In this document: positions 1-7,600 of the stretch, in pieces
Layout: each line of letters opens with the position of its first letter
How positions within the stretch are numbered: position 1 is the stretch's first letter
Assembly: GCA_902495545.1 (NCBI GenBank)
Contig: CABUXM010000066.1
Span: 1 to 11,046, forward strand
DNA from: an uncultured Collinsella sp.
GTDB taxonomy: Bacteria; Actinomycetota; Coriobacteriia; Coriobacteriales; Coriobacteriaceae
DNA: 11,046 bases
Direction of reading: 5' to 3'
Translations under genes and position numbers: made by a program
The notes under the pieces: model-generated
Told to the model about the DNA's origin: nothing
The model's database searches: none
What the model saw: the letters and a program-made list of their open reading frames with translations, nothing else

Positions 1-1455
1 CTTGCCTTTGGCTCTGCCGCGACGTTCTTCTTCTGGGGCAAGTGGCTTGCCAAGCTTTCGGGCGTCGACCCCACGGCTCAAAACGTTGAGGTCAATGTCC
101 ATAAGACCGAATGGATGGCGCTCAACACCATCGCCGCGCTGCTGATTCTGTGCTGCGTGGCGTTCCCGCTCATCTCGAGCGGTTTGGTGTCGCCTTACTT
201 GGCCATGGTGTTTGGCCGCGTGCCATACGTTATTGGCAAAGACGCCATGTATCTGATGGTGGTTATCGTGGCGTTTATCGCCGTGGTGCTGCTGACTTCA
301 TTCCGCGTGAGCAACAAGCCGCACGTCAACGTGTACCTTTCGGGTGTGGGAACCGACAAATATCGCCATTTCCGCGGCTCGATGGGGCACGAGGTGAAGG
401 CCGAAAAGCGCAATTGGTACTCGGAGGACGCCCTTGGCGAGAAGCGTATCGGCCCCGCGGGCAGCGTCGTGTGCTGCAGCATTATCTTGTTTGCGCTGCT
501 GTGCTGCGCATGGATTGGGCCCGAGAGGCTTGCCATGAGCGCGCCCTCGGTGTTGCGCGGCAAGTATTTTGAAGGTTCGGGCGTCGTGGGCATCTTTATA
601 GGCACCGTGGCGTTTGCCTTGATTGCGCCGCTTGTGGGCGGTTTGATCGACGGCGTTGACCGCAAACTTTCGGCCCGTATGCAGGGCCGCGTGGGCCCGC
701 GCCTGCTCCAGCCTTTCTACGACGTTGCCAAGCTGCTGCGCAAAGCCCCTGCCAGCGTAAACACCATGGACGATACCTATATGGCGTGCGCGCTCATCTT
801 TACCGTCGTGGGCGGCGGCATCTTTGTGTCGGGCTCTAACACGCTACTGTGCGCTTTTATGGTGACGCTCGCCGCGATCTTTGTGGTGTTGGCGTCCGCC
901 TCGACGCAAAGCCCGTTTGCCCAGGTTGGCGCCGACCGCGAGCTGCTGCAGGTCATGAGTTACGAGCCCGCCGTTCTGCTGATGAGCGTGGGCCTGTACC
1001 TTGCCACCGACAGCTTCGATTCCATCGCCGTGACGGGGCAGTCGGCCCCCATCATCGTGTACAGCGCGCCCATTTTCCTGGCGCTGCTCGCGGTGCTTAC
1101 CATCAAGCTGCGCAAGTCGCCGTTTGACCTTTCGTACTCGCATCACGCGCATCAGGAGATCGTCCAGGGCGTCGCCACCGAGATGAGCGGCGGCACGCTG
1201 GCCAAGATGACCCTTATGCACTGGTGCGAGACCGTGCTGTTTTTGATGTGGGTGGGCATGTTCTTTGTTTGGGACAACCCCGTGAGCTGGGTTGTAGCCC
1301 TGGTCGTGATGGCCGCGACGTATTTTGTCGAGGTCCTGATCGACAACACCTTTGCACGCAGCACTTGGCGCAGCTGCTTTAGGCTCGGATGGGGCGTGGC
1401 GCTGGTGTTTGGCCTGCTCAACCTTATGCCCATCCTCGTCGACGTGTTTATTTAG
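1..1455 (+). CDS. echA-echB: Ech-type hydrogenase membrane subunits: EchA (NuoL-like) C-terminus fused to complete EchB (NuoH-like); 5' partial
   Basis: The frame is open from base 1 with no stop until TAG at 1453-1455, so the start lies outside the window. ATG 115 is merely the first internal Met. Codons 1 to about 175 resemble the C-terminus of the NuoL/EchA antiporter subunit: hydrophobic helices, then a polar loop with HFRGSMG and NWYSEDALGEKRIGPAG, then a last helix (GSVVCCSIILFALLCC). About 20 residues later a NuoH/EchB protein begins. Its family signatures are GGLIDGVDRKLSARMQGRVGP, LLQPFYDVAKLL, ELLQVMSYEPAVLL, KSPFDLSYSHHAHQEIVQG and TEMSGGTLAK, with about eight membrane helices. EchA homologues carry the proton/sodium channel and EchB couples it to the hydrogenase arm. 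The two are usually separate genes; here no stop separates them. An in-frame ATG at 535, preceded by GAGAGG (523-528), could give a separate EchB by internal initiation. EchB identity is firm; the fusion is seen directly, but its biological reality needs comparison with relatives. Confidence 0.88.
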   Translation, partial: LAFGSAATFFFWGKWLAKLSGVDPTAQNVEVNVHKTEWMALNTIAALLILCCVAFPLISSGLVSPYLAMVFGRVPYVIGKDAMYLMVVIVAFIAVVLLTSFRVSNKPHVNVYLSGVGTDKYRHFRGSMGHEVKAEKRNWYSEDALGEKRIGPAGSVVCCSIILFALLCCAWIGPERLAMSAPSVLRGKYFEGSGVVGIFIGTVAFALIAPLVGGLIDGVDRKLSARMQGRVGPRLLQPFYDVAKLLRKAPASVNTMDDTYMACALIFTVVGGGIFVSGSNTLLCAFMVTLAAIFVVLASASTQSPFAQVGADRELLQVMSYEPAVLLMSVGLYLATDSFDSIAVTGQSAPIIVYSAPIFLALLAVLTIKLRKSPFDLSYSHHAHQEIVQGVATEMSGGTLAKMTLMHWCETVLFLMWVGMFFVWDNPVSWVVALVVMAATYFVEVLIDNTFARSTWRSCFRLGWGVALVFGLLNLMPILVDVFI

Positions 1456-1467
1456 GAGGCGGCATCC

Positions 1468-2055
1468 ATGGATCATAAAATGTCGCGCTCGCCGTGGGTT
1501 ATTCATTACGACGGTTCGAGCTGCAACGGATGCGATATCGAGGTGCTGGCCTCGCTCACGCCGCTGTTCGATGCGGAGCGCTTTGGCGTGGTCAACACCG
1601 GCAACCCCAAGCATGCGGATATCTTTTTGGTGACGGGGTCGGTCAATGCCCAGAACCTGCCCGTCGTACGCCAGATCTACAACCAGATGCTCGAGCCTAA
1701 GTGCGTGGTGGCGTGCGGCATCTGCGCGTGCTCGGGTGGCGTGTTCCGCGATGCCTACAACGTGATCGGCGGCGTGGACCGCGCGATTCCCGTGGATGTG
1801 TACGCGCCCGGGTGCGCCATTCGCCCCGAGACGGTGATCGATGCCATCGTGGAGGCGTGTGGCATCCTGGACCAGAAGGAGGCCGTGATGCGCGCCGGCG
1901 GCGATCCGCTCACCGTGGGCGGTGCCGCTACCTGGGACGGTGGCGTTGAGCTGGGCGAGGACGGGTTTGTGGCTGCGGGTGCCGGGGCTGACGGTGCCGG
2001 TGACGCGCCTGCCGAGAAACCCGCAGCGCCCGTCGCTGCAAAGGAGGCCGAGTAA
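1468..2055 (+). CDS. echC: Ech-type hydrogenase small subunit EchC (NuoB-like, [4Fe-4S])
   Basis: This is the electron-transfer small subunit that sits against the NiFe large subunit and passes electrons through one [4Fe-4S] cluster. Ligand motifs are visible: C19-N-G-C22 (SSCNGCDIE), C86 in the GICACSGG segment, and C116 in APGCAIRPE. These match the NuoB/[NiFe] small-subunit pattern, with GCAIRPE in place of the GCPP of classical hydrogenases, as in Ech enzymes. The core is about 145 residues. It is followed by a Gly/Ala/Asp-rich tail of about 50 residues that looks disordered. The start at 1468 is supported by AGGAGG at 1454-1459, which overlaps the upstream stop and leaves 8 nt to the ATG. 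Another in-frame ATG lies at codon 5, so the start could shift slightly. The stop TAA overlaps the start of echD by one base, which implies translational coupling. Confidence 0.93.
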   Translation: MDHKMSRSPWVIHYDGSSCNGCDIEVLASLTPLFDAERFGVVNTGNPKHADIFLVTGSVNAQNLPVVRQIYNQMLEPKCVVACGICACSGGVFRDAYNVIGGVDRAIPVDVYAPGCAIRPETVIDAIVEACGILDQKEAVMRAGGDPLTVGGAATWDGGVELGEDGFVAAGAGADGAGDAPAEKPAAPVAAKEAE

Positions 2056-2771
2056 TGCAAAAGGCTATCTATGCCACCGTTGGGATCGACGAGCTTCTGT
2101 CTCATGTCCAGGCGCTCAAGGGCGTCGGCGCGCGCTTTGTGCAGATGCATGCCGAGCGCTGTGTGGACGACGGATCGTATCGCCTGGTCTATACGTTTAT
2201 CAACGTCCGCGCTGCTCAGGAGAATATTGCGCAGGACGGCAGCTATGCGATCGAGAACCTGGTGGTTGAGGGAATTGATCAGTATCAGGAGATTCCGTCC
2301 ATCAGCTCATACTATCCGGCGGTATTTCCGTTTGAGAACGAAGCGCACGACCTGTTTGGGCTTGCCATCACCGACATGCAGATCGACTTTAAGGGCTTTT
2401 TCTACCAGGTCTCGACTGCCGAACCCATGAGCGTTATCACGCCCGAGGTGAAGGCCGCGCGCGAGAAAGCCATGAAGGTCCGTGCCGCCGCCGAGGCCAA
2501 GGCGCGCAAAGCCGCGGCCGAAAAGGCCGCCGCGGCTGCGGCTGCTGCAGGGGAGGGTGCTGCGAGCGCCGGCGACGCCGCGCGCGCCGCTGCTCAGCCC
2601 GCTGCGGCTGCCGGCTCCGATGCTCAGCACGATGAGGCCGCTGCGAAGGCCGCGCTCAAGGCTGCCGAGATGGAGGCAAAGCTCGCCGCCATGGATCCCG
2701 AGAAAGCGGCCAAGGTCCGCGCGGCGCTTGCCGCTAAGGCCGCCCGCGACAAGCAGAAAAAGGAGGCGTAA
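2055..2771 (+). CDS. echD: Ech-type hydrogenase subunit EchD (NuoC-like) with long Ala/Lys/Glu-rich C-terminal tail
   Basis: Residues 1 to about 130 are a NuoC/30-kDa-type domain, with beta-rich YRLVYTFINVR, IPSISSYYPAVFPFENEAHDLFGL (E94 to G102, the counterpart of the ERE-x-x-DLFG signature) and a following FKGFFYQVS. In Ech complexes this subunit has no cofactor and helps hold the large and small subunits together. From about residue 132 to 238 the protein becomes a low-complexity tail rich in Ala, Lys, Arg and Glu, with a Ser/Gly/Gln-containing break near the middle. The tail is likely helical or coiled-coil and is not part of the NuoC fold. The family core alone is about 120-150 residues, so the tail nearly doubles the protein. 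AAGGAGG at 2041-2047 lies inside the end of echC, and the ATG shares a base with its stop (TAATG). Function of the tail is unknown. Confidence 0.9.
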   Translation: MQKAIYATVGIDELLSHVQALKGVGARFVQMHAERCVDDGSYRLVYTFINVRAAQENIAQDGSYAIENLVVEGIDQYQEIPSISSYYPAVFPFENEAHDLFGLAITDMQIDFKGFFYQVSTAEPMSVITPEVKAAREKAMKVRAAAEAKARKAAAEKAAAAAAAAGEGAASAGDAARAAAQPAAAAGSDAQHDEAAAKAALKAAEMEAKLAAMDPEKAAKVRAALAAKAARDKQKKEA

Positions 2772-2776
2772 GGTCC

Positions 2777-3865
2777 ATGGCACATCGCTCCGTTATTCCG
2801 TTTGGCCCGCAGCACCCGGTGCTGCCCGAGCCGCTTCATCTGGACCTGGTGATCGAGGACGACCGCGTCATCGAGGCAATTCCGCAGATCGGCTTTGTTC
2901 ACCGCGGACTCGAGAAGCTCACCGAAAAGCGCGATATGCACCAGTTTGGCTACATCGCTGAGCGCATCTGTGGCATTTGCGCCGTGGGTCACAGCTATGG
3001 CTATGCCAGCGCCTGCGAGCGCATGCTCGGCATCGAGGTGCCTGGTCGCGTGCAGTATATCCGCACCATTCTGCACGAGCTTTCGCGCATTCACTCGCAT
3101 CTGCTGTGGCTGGGCCTGCTCGCCGACGCCTTTGGCTTCGAGGCGCTGTTCTATCGGTCATGGACCCTGCGCGAGCAGATACTCAAGATTTTTGAGAGCA
3201 CTTGCGGCGGGCGCGTGATTCTGTCGATTAACGAGATCGGCGGCCTTAAGCACGATATCGAGGACTCCGAGCTGGCGGGCATTGTCCAGACGCTCGATGC
3301 CATGCGTCCTGACTACGAGGCCCTGGTGCATACGTTTTTGGACGACAACAGCTGCGGCGAGCGCCTGCATGGCGTGGGCGTGATTAGCAAGAAAGACGCG
3401 CTGGAGCTTTCGATGGTCGGCCCGTTCGGTCGCGCCTCGGGCGTGGATTATGACGTGCGCATGTTCGGTGACGGCGCCTATGCGGATCTGGCTGCGTTTG
3501 AGCCGATCGTGGCTACCGACGGCGACTGCTATGCCCGCTGCCAGGTGCGTTGTACCGAGGTCACGCAGGCCATGGACATCATCAAGGAGCTTGTCGGCAA
3601 GATTCCGCACGACGGCATCGGCGGGCGCACCAAGCTTACTCCGGCCGACGGCGCGCGCGGCGAGGTTGTGATTGAGCAGCCGCGCGGCGAGGCGTATTAC
3701 TATGTGCGCGGTAACGGCACCAAGAACCTGGACCGCTTCCGCGTGCGCACGCCGACGTCGCAGAACCTGGCGGGTCTGACACATGCGCTGCAGGGCGTGC
3801 TCCTTGCCAACGTGCCCATGATTATCCTGACCATCGACCCCTGCATTAGCTGCACGGAAAGGTAG
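2777..3865 (+). CDS. echE: Ech-type [NiFe] hydrogenase large catalytic subunit EchE (NuoD-like)
   Basis: This catalytic subunit holds the NiFe(CN)2CO centre that reduces protons or oxidises H2. Both cysteine pairs that bind Ni are present: C65-G-I-C68 in ERICGICAVGHS, and C356-I-S-C359 in DPCISCTER. This makes it a hydrogenase and not a complex I NuoD protein, which lacks these cysteines. Other family segments are QIGFVHRGLEKL near the N-terminus, RIHSHLLWLGLLADAFGFE, and a NuoD-like C-terminal half. At 362 residues the length is normal for EchE. The protein ends at Arg362 directly after the second Cys pair, so no C-terminal extension needs to be removed by a maturation protease. AAGGAGG at 2760-2766 precedes the ATG by 10 nt, and the echD stop is 5 nt upstream. 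Maturation (hyp) genes are not in the window. Confidence 0.96.
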   Translation: MAHRSVIPFGPQHPVLPEPLHLDLVIEDDRVIEAIPQIGFVHRGLEKLTEKRDMHQFGYIAERICGICAVGHSYGYASACERMLGIEVPGRVQYIRTILHELSRIHSHLLWLGLLADAFGFEALFYRSWTLREQILKIFESTCGGRVILSINEIGGLKHDIEDSELAGIVQTLDAMRPDYEALVHTFLDDNSCGERLHGVGVISKKDALELSMVGPFGRASGVDYDVRMFGDGAYADLAAFEPIVATDGDCYARCQVRCTEVTQAMDIIKELVGKIPHDGIGGRTKLTPADGARGEVVIEQPRGEAYYYVRGNGTKNLDRFRVRTPTSQNLAGLTHALQGVLLANVPMIILTIDPCISCTER

Positions 3866-3872
3866 GCGCGGC

Positions 3873-4214
3873 ATGAGTTTGCTGACATTTGCCAAGACGG
3901 CCTTGGGCTCTATGGTCAAGCAGCCGGTAACGGTGTGCTATCCGCAGGAGAAGCTCGCGGCACCCGAGCGCTTGCGCGGGCATATCGTCAACGACATGGA
4001 CGCGTGCATCTGCTGCGGCATGTGTGCGCGCCGTTGCCCGGCGGGCGCGCTCGCAGTCGATCGCAAGGGTGGAACGTGGTCGATCGACCCGTATGCCTGT
4101 GTGGTGTGCGGTGAGTGCATCGAGAGCTGCCCCAAGCACTGCCTGACTATGGACACCGTCCGCACCCCAGTCGCAGCGGACAAGACCCCCACGGTAGAAA
4201 CCAAGCCGGAGTAG
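3873..4214 (+). CDS. echF: Ech-type hydrogenase ferredoxin-like subunit EchF (NuoI-like, 2x[4Fe-4S])
   Basis: This polyferredoxin-type subunit probably receives electrons from soluble ferredoxin and relays them to EchC. Two complete CxxCxxCxxxCP motifs are visible: C45, C48, C51, C55 (CICCGMCARRCP, with an extra Cys at 47) and C76, C79, C82, C86 (CVVCGECIESCP). At 113 residues it is a normal length for EchF/NuoI-like proteins. The N-terminal 40 residues (LLTFAKTALGSMVKQPVT) probably form the amphipathic docking segment seen in NuoI. The last 20 residues are Thr/Pro/Lys-rich and look disordered. The start follows the echE stop by 7 nt, with only a modest purine-rich stretch (GAAAGGTAGG, 3856-3865) as ribosome binding site. 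It is the last gene of the operon in the canonical ech order, directly before a strong hairpin. Confidence 0.95.
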   Translation: MSLLTFAKTALGSMVKQPVTVCYPQEKLAAPERLRGHIVNDMDACICCGMCARRCPAGALAVDRKGGTWSIDPYACVVCGECIESCPKHCLTMDTVRTPVAADKTPTVETKPE

Positions 4215-4235
4215 CGCCGGAATAGAGCTGGGATA

Positions 4236-4269
4236 GGGGCCGGTGGGGCAAAAATGCCCCACCGGCCCC
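4236..4269 (+). terminator. Probable transcription terminator of the ech operon
   Basis: A perfect 15-bp GC-rich stem (GGGGCCGGTGGGGCA, 4236-4250, with its exact complement at 4255-4269) closes on an AAAA loop. It begins 22 nt after the echF stop. No T-tract follows, so it is not a textbook intrinsic terminator. The position and the very stable stem still favour termination or 3'-end protection. The stem is near-symmetric and could act from either side. Confidence 0.65.
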
Positions 4270-4285
4270 GCGCTTAAACGCGCGG
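4268..4285 (+). other. Small GC hairpin abutting the terminator
   Basis: CCGCGC (4268-4273) and GCGCGG (4280-4285) form a perfect 6-bp stem around TTAAAC, followed by TTGTG. It shares its first two bases with the 3' arm of the larger hairpin, so the two structures slightly compete. It may be part of a compound terminator. This is a weak, structural observation only. Confidence 0.35.
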
Positions 4286-4300
4286 TTGTGCCGCTGCGAA

Positions 4301-4454
4301 CAAAACTATGCCGGATTACGGGGCTGGATAGCGAACCTCCCACCATGCAGAAAAACGCAAAAACAAAACCGCAGGTAGATAGCCTTCCGTTTTTGAAAAA
4401 ATGAAGGTATGGATGAGGGCTCCGACTTTAGCCCCGTAATCCGGCATAGTTTTG
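4301..4454. repeat. 154-bp element with perfect 25-bp terminal inverted repeats (MITE-like or dispersed intergenic repeat)
   Basis: The left arm at 4301-4325 (starting CAAAACTATGCCGG) is the exact reverse complement of the right arm at 4430-4454. They enclose 104 bp that are AT-richer than the flanking genes. Complementarity continues imperfectly outward: GTGCC at 4288-4292 faces GGCAC at 4459-4463. Both ends abut AA (4299-4300 and 4455-4456), the only hint of a target duplication. Inside is a smaller inverted repeat (CCTTC/GAAGG around TTTTTGAAAAA, 4383-4407). On the minus strand a 43-codon frame (start 4447, stop ending at 4316) begins in one arm and ends in the other. Either a non-autonomous mobile element or a long RNA hairpin would fit. 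Copy number cannot be judged from one window. Confidence 0.6.
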
Positions 4455-4540
4455 AAATGGCACCATACCCGTAACAGCTCCTGATCCCCCAAGGACGGAG
4501 GAAAGTGGGTCATTTTTGCCTGATGGCTCCGAGTCGCACC

Positions 4541-4558
4541 CGTTTTCCTGCGAAAACG
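4541..4558. other. Perfect 7-bp hairpin in the intergenic region
   Basis: CGTTTTC (4541-4547) and GAAAACG (4552-4558) pair fully around a CTGC loop, just upstream of the TGTCTCA motif cluster. On either strand it would form a short RNA hairpin, or it could be a dyad protein site. No T-run follows. The stretch from 4455 to 4540 holds nothing else that I can interpret. Confidence 0.35.
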
Positions 4559-4560
4559 CC

Positions 4561-4692
4561 GTGTCTCAACTTTGGTGAGACATTTGTCTCACGCCCAAAA
4601 TCAAATCTGGAACGTGTGTCACCTGCCCTAATTGTGTCTCATTTCGTAACTTTAGGCTGATGCAAGGTCTGAGACCGCGAGAAGGGAGACAC
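4561..4692 (+). promoter_or_regulatory. Cluster of TGTCTCA / TGAGACA motifs in the leader of the giant adhesin gene
   Basis: TGTCTCA occurs at 4562-4568, 4585-4591 and 4635-4641, twice as GTGTCTCA (4561-4568 and 4634-4641). Its inverse TGAGACA lies at 4576-4582, a related GTGTGTCA at 4614-4621, and a GGTCT-G-AGACC palindrome at 4666-4676. GAGACAC at 4686-4692, next to the ribosome binding site, is the exact complement of GTGTCTC. The middle TGAGACA can pair with the motif on either side, giving two exclusive hairpins. This could be an operator set for a dimeric regulator or an RNA switch. I cannot place a convincing -35/-10 promoter here, although the adhesin promoter should lie in or near this stretch. 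Confidence 0.4.
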
Positions 4693-4693
4693 G

Positions 4694-7600
4694 ATGGGTA
4701 AGTACACGAGGGGTCTCTTGGCGGTGATACTGGCCGTAGTGCTGGTGTTGCCAGCCGCAGCATTCGCCATGCTGCCCGAGGCCAACGCCAGGTCCAGCAC
4801 AGGAATGGACGGACCGACAGTAAACGGGACGGTCGTCGACCCCGATACTAGCGGACGCTGGGAAATCTGGGCAGCCGGCCACGGCGGTAATAAAGTAACA
4901 ACCCAAAACGTCGGTCGAATCTGGACCGACAAGACGGTCAAGGCAACCGGGGAAAACGAAGAGTCGGACTTTTTGACCACGCTTTCGGCGATGTCCTCGA
5001 CGTCTAATTCAACCGTGACAGTCACCACGCCACTCGACATCGTGATGGTGCTGGATGCCTCCGGCTCGATGGATGATCCTATTGGTGGCAGAGATTCCAC
5101 CAAGCGTATCGATGCACTGAAGAGCGCTGCGAACAGCTTTATCAATACCATCGCCAAACAAAACGAGGCTGTCGAGGGCGTTGATAGGCAGCATAGGGTT
5201 GCCATTGTTAAGTTTGCGGGTGATAAGACTGATAAGGTCGGCAATGACACGTACTATCAAGGCCAATACAAGTACAACCACTCGCAGGTAATGAAGGGTT
5301 TGACCGATTGCTCTGGCGGCAACGTGAAAGTTCTTGAGGATACAGTTGCTGGAATCAAGCCAAGCGGTGCCACGCGTGCCGACTATGGTCTGGAACTGGC
5401 CGGGGATATCACTTCTGGCCGCGCAGATGCCAAGAAGATCGTTGTGTTCTTTACCGACGGCAAGCCAACGAGCTACAGCGAGTTTGATTCTGGCGTCGCC
5501 GATGCTGCCGTGACGGCTGCCAAGAACATGAAGGACAGCAAGGCCACCGTTTATACCATCGGCATCTTTAGTGGAGCGGACCCCGCTGCCGATCCCTCAA
5601 AAAAGGGGACAAGCGACGTCAACAAGTTTATGCACGCCGTGTCGAGTAATTATCCCGATGCCACGTCGTATGCGAGCGACGAGCTTGGCACACGCGTGGA
5701 AAACTCCGACTACTACAAGTCGGCGACCAATGCCGAAGAGCTCAAGAAGGTCTTCGACGACATCTCACAAGCCATTACATCGGAGCCGCCTTATCCGACC
5801 GAAATCCATAAGGGCTACGACGAGACCAAATCCGGCTACATCACGTTTACCGACGAGCTGGGCGACTTTATGCAGGTCGACGGATTTACCGAAGTCGTCA
5901 TCAACGGCACGTCGTTTACCAAGGCGAGCAAGACGGTCAACAAAGAGACCAATACCGACACCTACGAGTTCGCCGGCAAGGCAAAAGACCTGCTCATTAC
6001 CGTGCAGCGCGCTGGCGATGACAATCCCCGGAAGGGCGATATCGTAACGGTTAATATTCCTGCGTCGTTGATTCCGCTGAGTCACTTTAAGACCGTAGAC
6101 GGCAAGCTTTCGGTCGACAACGTTAAGCCCATTCAGGTGAAGTATGCCTCGAGCGTGAAGAGCGCCGCGCTTGACAACCTGTTTACGCCCGAGAAGGTAG
6201 CAGGGCTCAAGGATTACATCGAGCATAATACGACCGTCGTTGACGGCACCAAGACCGTGAACTTCTTTGCGAACAAGTGGAGCGACGGTGCGATGGGCGA
6301 TACGGTTGCGACCTTTGAGCCGGCCGACACCAACCGCTACTACTACTTCCAGAAGCAGACTCCCATTTACGCGGATAAGGGCTGCACGCAGCCTGCAAAG
6401 AATTCGCTGGCAGATACCGGCACCTATTACTACAAGGATGAGTTTGAGGAGCAGGGCGAAAACGGCGAGGCCAAGCCCGCCACTGCCGTCATCGAGTTTA
6501 TCGGCGGCGACGCTGCCAAGTTTGACGGCGCTATAGTTGCCGACGGGGACGGCAACCTTTCGTTTAGCGTGGGAACCGCGCGTCTGGCCTTTATCGATGA
6601 GCTCCACACTACCAAGGGCAGCGTGGGCGGCAACAACACTGGTACCGCGACTGACGTTCTCAACCCCAAGTGGAACAACGTGTCCGCCAAGGCGACCGCG
6701 ACGCATGTCAATTCCTACCTAGGCAACAACGGCAAGATCAGCTTTGCGTATGACATGACGCCGGCAATGGTGGAAACCAAGGCCAGCTTCGGCCTGACCA
6801 AGGTGCTCGAGGGTCGCGACTGGACGAATGCTGACGCGTTTGAGTTTGGCCTGACATCCGAGAGCGGCGCCCCGATGCCTGCGGCTAGGACTGCGACCGT
6901 GCGCAAGGCTGACCTGGACCAGGGCAAGGCTGCCATCGACTTCGGCACGATCGAATACACCGAACCTGGCACGTACGTCTACAAGGTCAGTGAAAAGCAC
7001 GCCGGGACCACGATTGACGGCATCGCCTACAGCGGTAACGTCGCGGAGATCACCGTGACGGTGAAGCCCAATAAGAAGGGCGAACTGAGCGCTGACGTGA
7101 AGGTGACCTCGGGTGAGACCGAGTTCAAGAACGTCTACACTGCGGAGCCTGTTGAGTCCAGCGTTACCGACAAGATTGACGTGACCAAGTCTCTGACCGG
7201 GCGCGACGTTACGGCCGGTGAGTTCAGCTTTGAGCTGCGCGAGATCGTGGACAAGGAATTCAAGCCTGTCGAGACCGTCAAGAACGATGCCAACGGCAAC
7301 GTGACGTTCAGCCCCATCAAGTACACCGAGATCGGCCAGCACACCTACACGCTGCATGAGGTTAAGGGTAACGCCGGTGGTATCACCTACGACGATACGA
7401 CCTACACCATCGTGACGACCATCAGCGATAACGGCAAGGGCCAGCTGGTCGCTACGCACGAGCTGAAGGGCGCCAAGGACGTCAAGAGCATCGAGTTCAA
7501 GAACACCTACACCGCGAATGCTGCCGAGGCATCGCTTGCGGGCATCAAGAACCTGCAGGTCGCCGACGGCTTGACCCCGGCTGACATTGCCGGCAAGTTC

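Noticed and set aside
115..1455. Treating ATG 115 as the true start of the first gene
   Set aside because: The frame is open and coding-like upstream to base 1, with an EchA-type hydrophobic segment (FGSAATFFFWGKW), and no ribosome binding site precedes 115.
844..1614. 256-codon minus-strand frame across echB and echC
   Set aside because: It spans two genes whose + strand products are clear hydrogenase subunits. The antisense product is His/Arg-rich without any known pattern.
1..4214. Annotation as NADH:quinone oxidoreductase (complex I) genes
   Set aside because: The NuoD-like subunit carries both CxxC pairs for the NiFe centre, the gene order is that of ech, and the NuoE/F/G input module and small NuoA/J/K subunits are absent.
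4316..4513. 65-codon minus-strand frame as a gene
   Set aside because: It lies across the inverted-repeat element, has no ribosome binding site or known family, and its length is easily reached by chance. The shorter frame inside the element is kept only as an observation.
4632..4658. Candidate promoter TTGTGT with a TAGGCT-like -10
   Set aside because: The spacing is only 15 bp and the -10 match is poor. I could not defend any specific promoter upstream of the adhesin gene.
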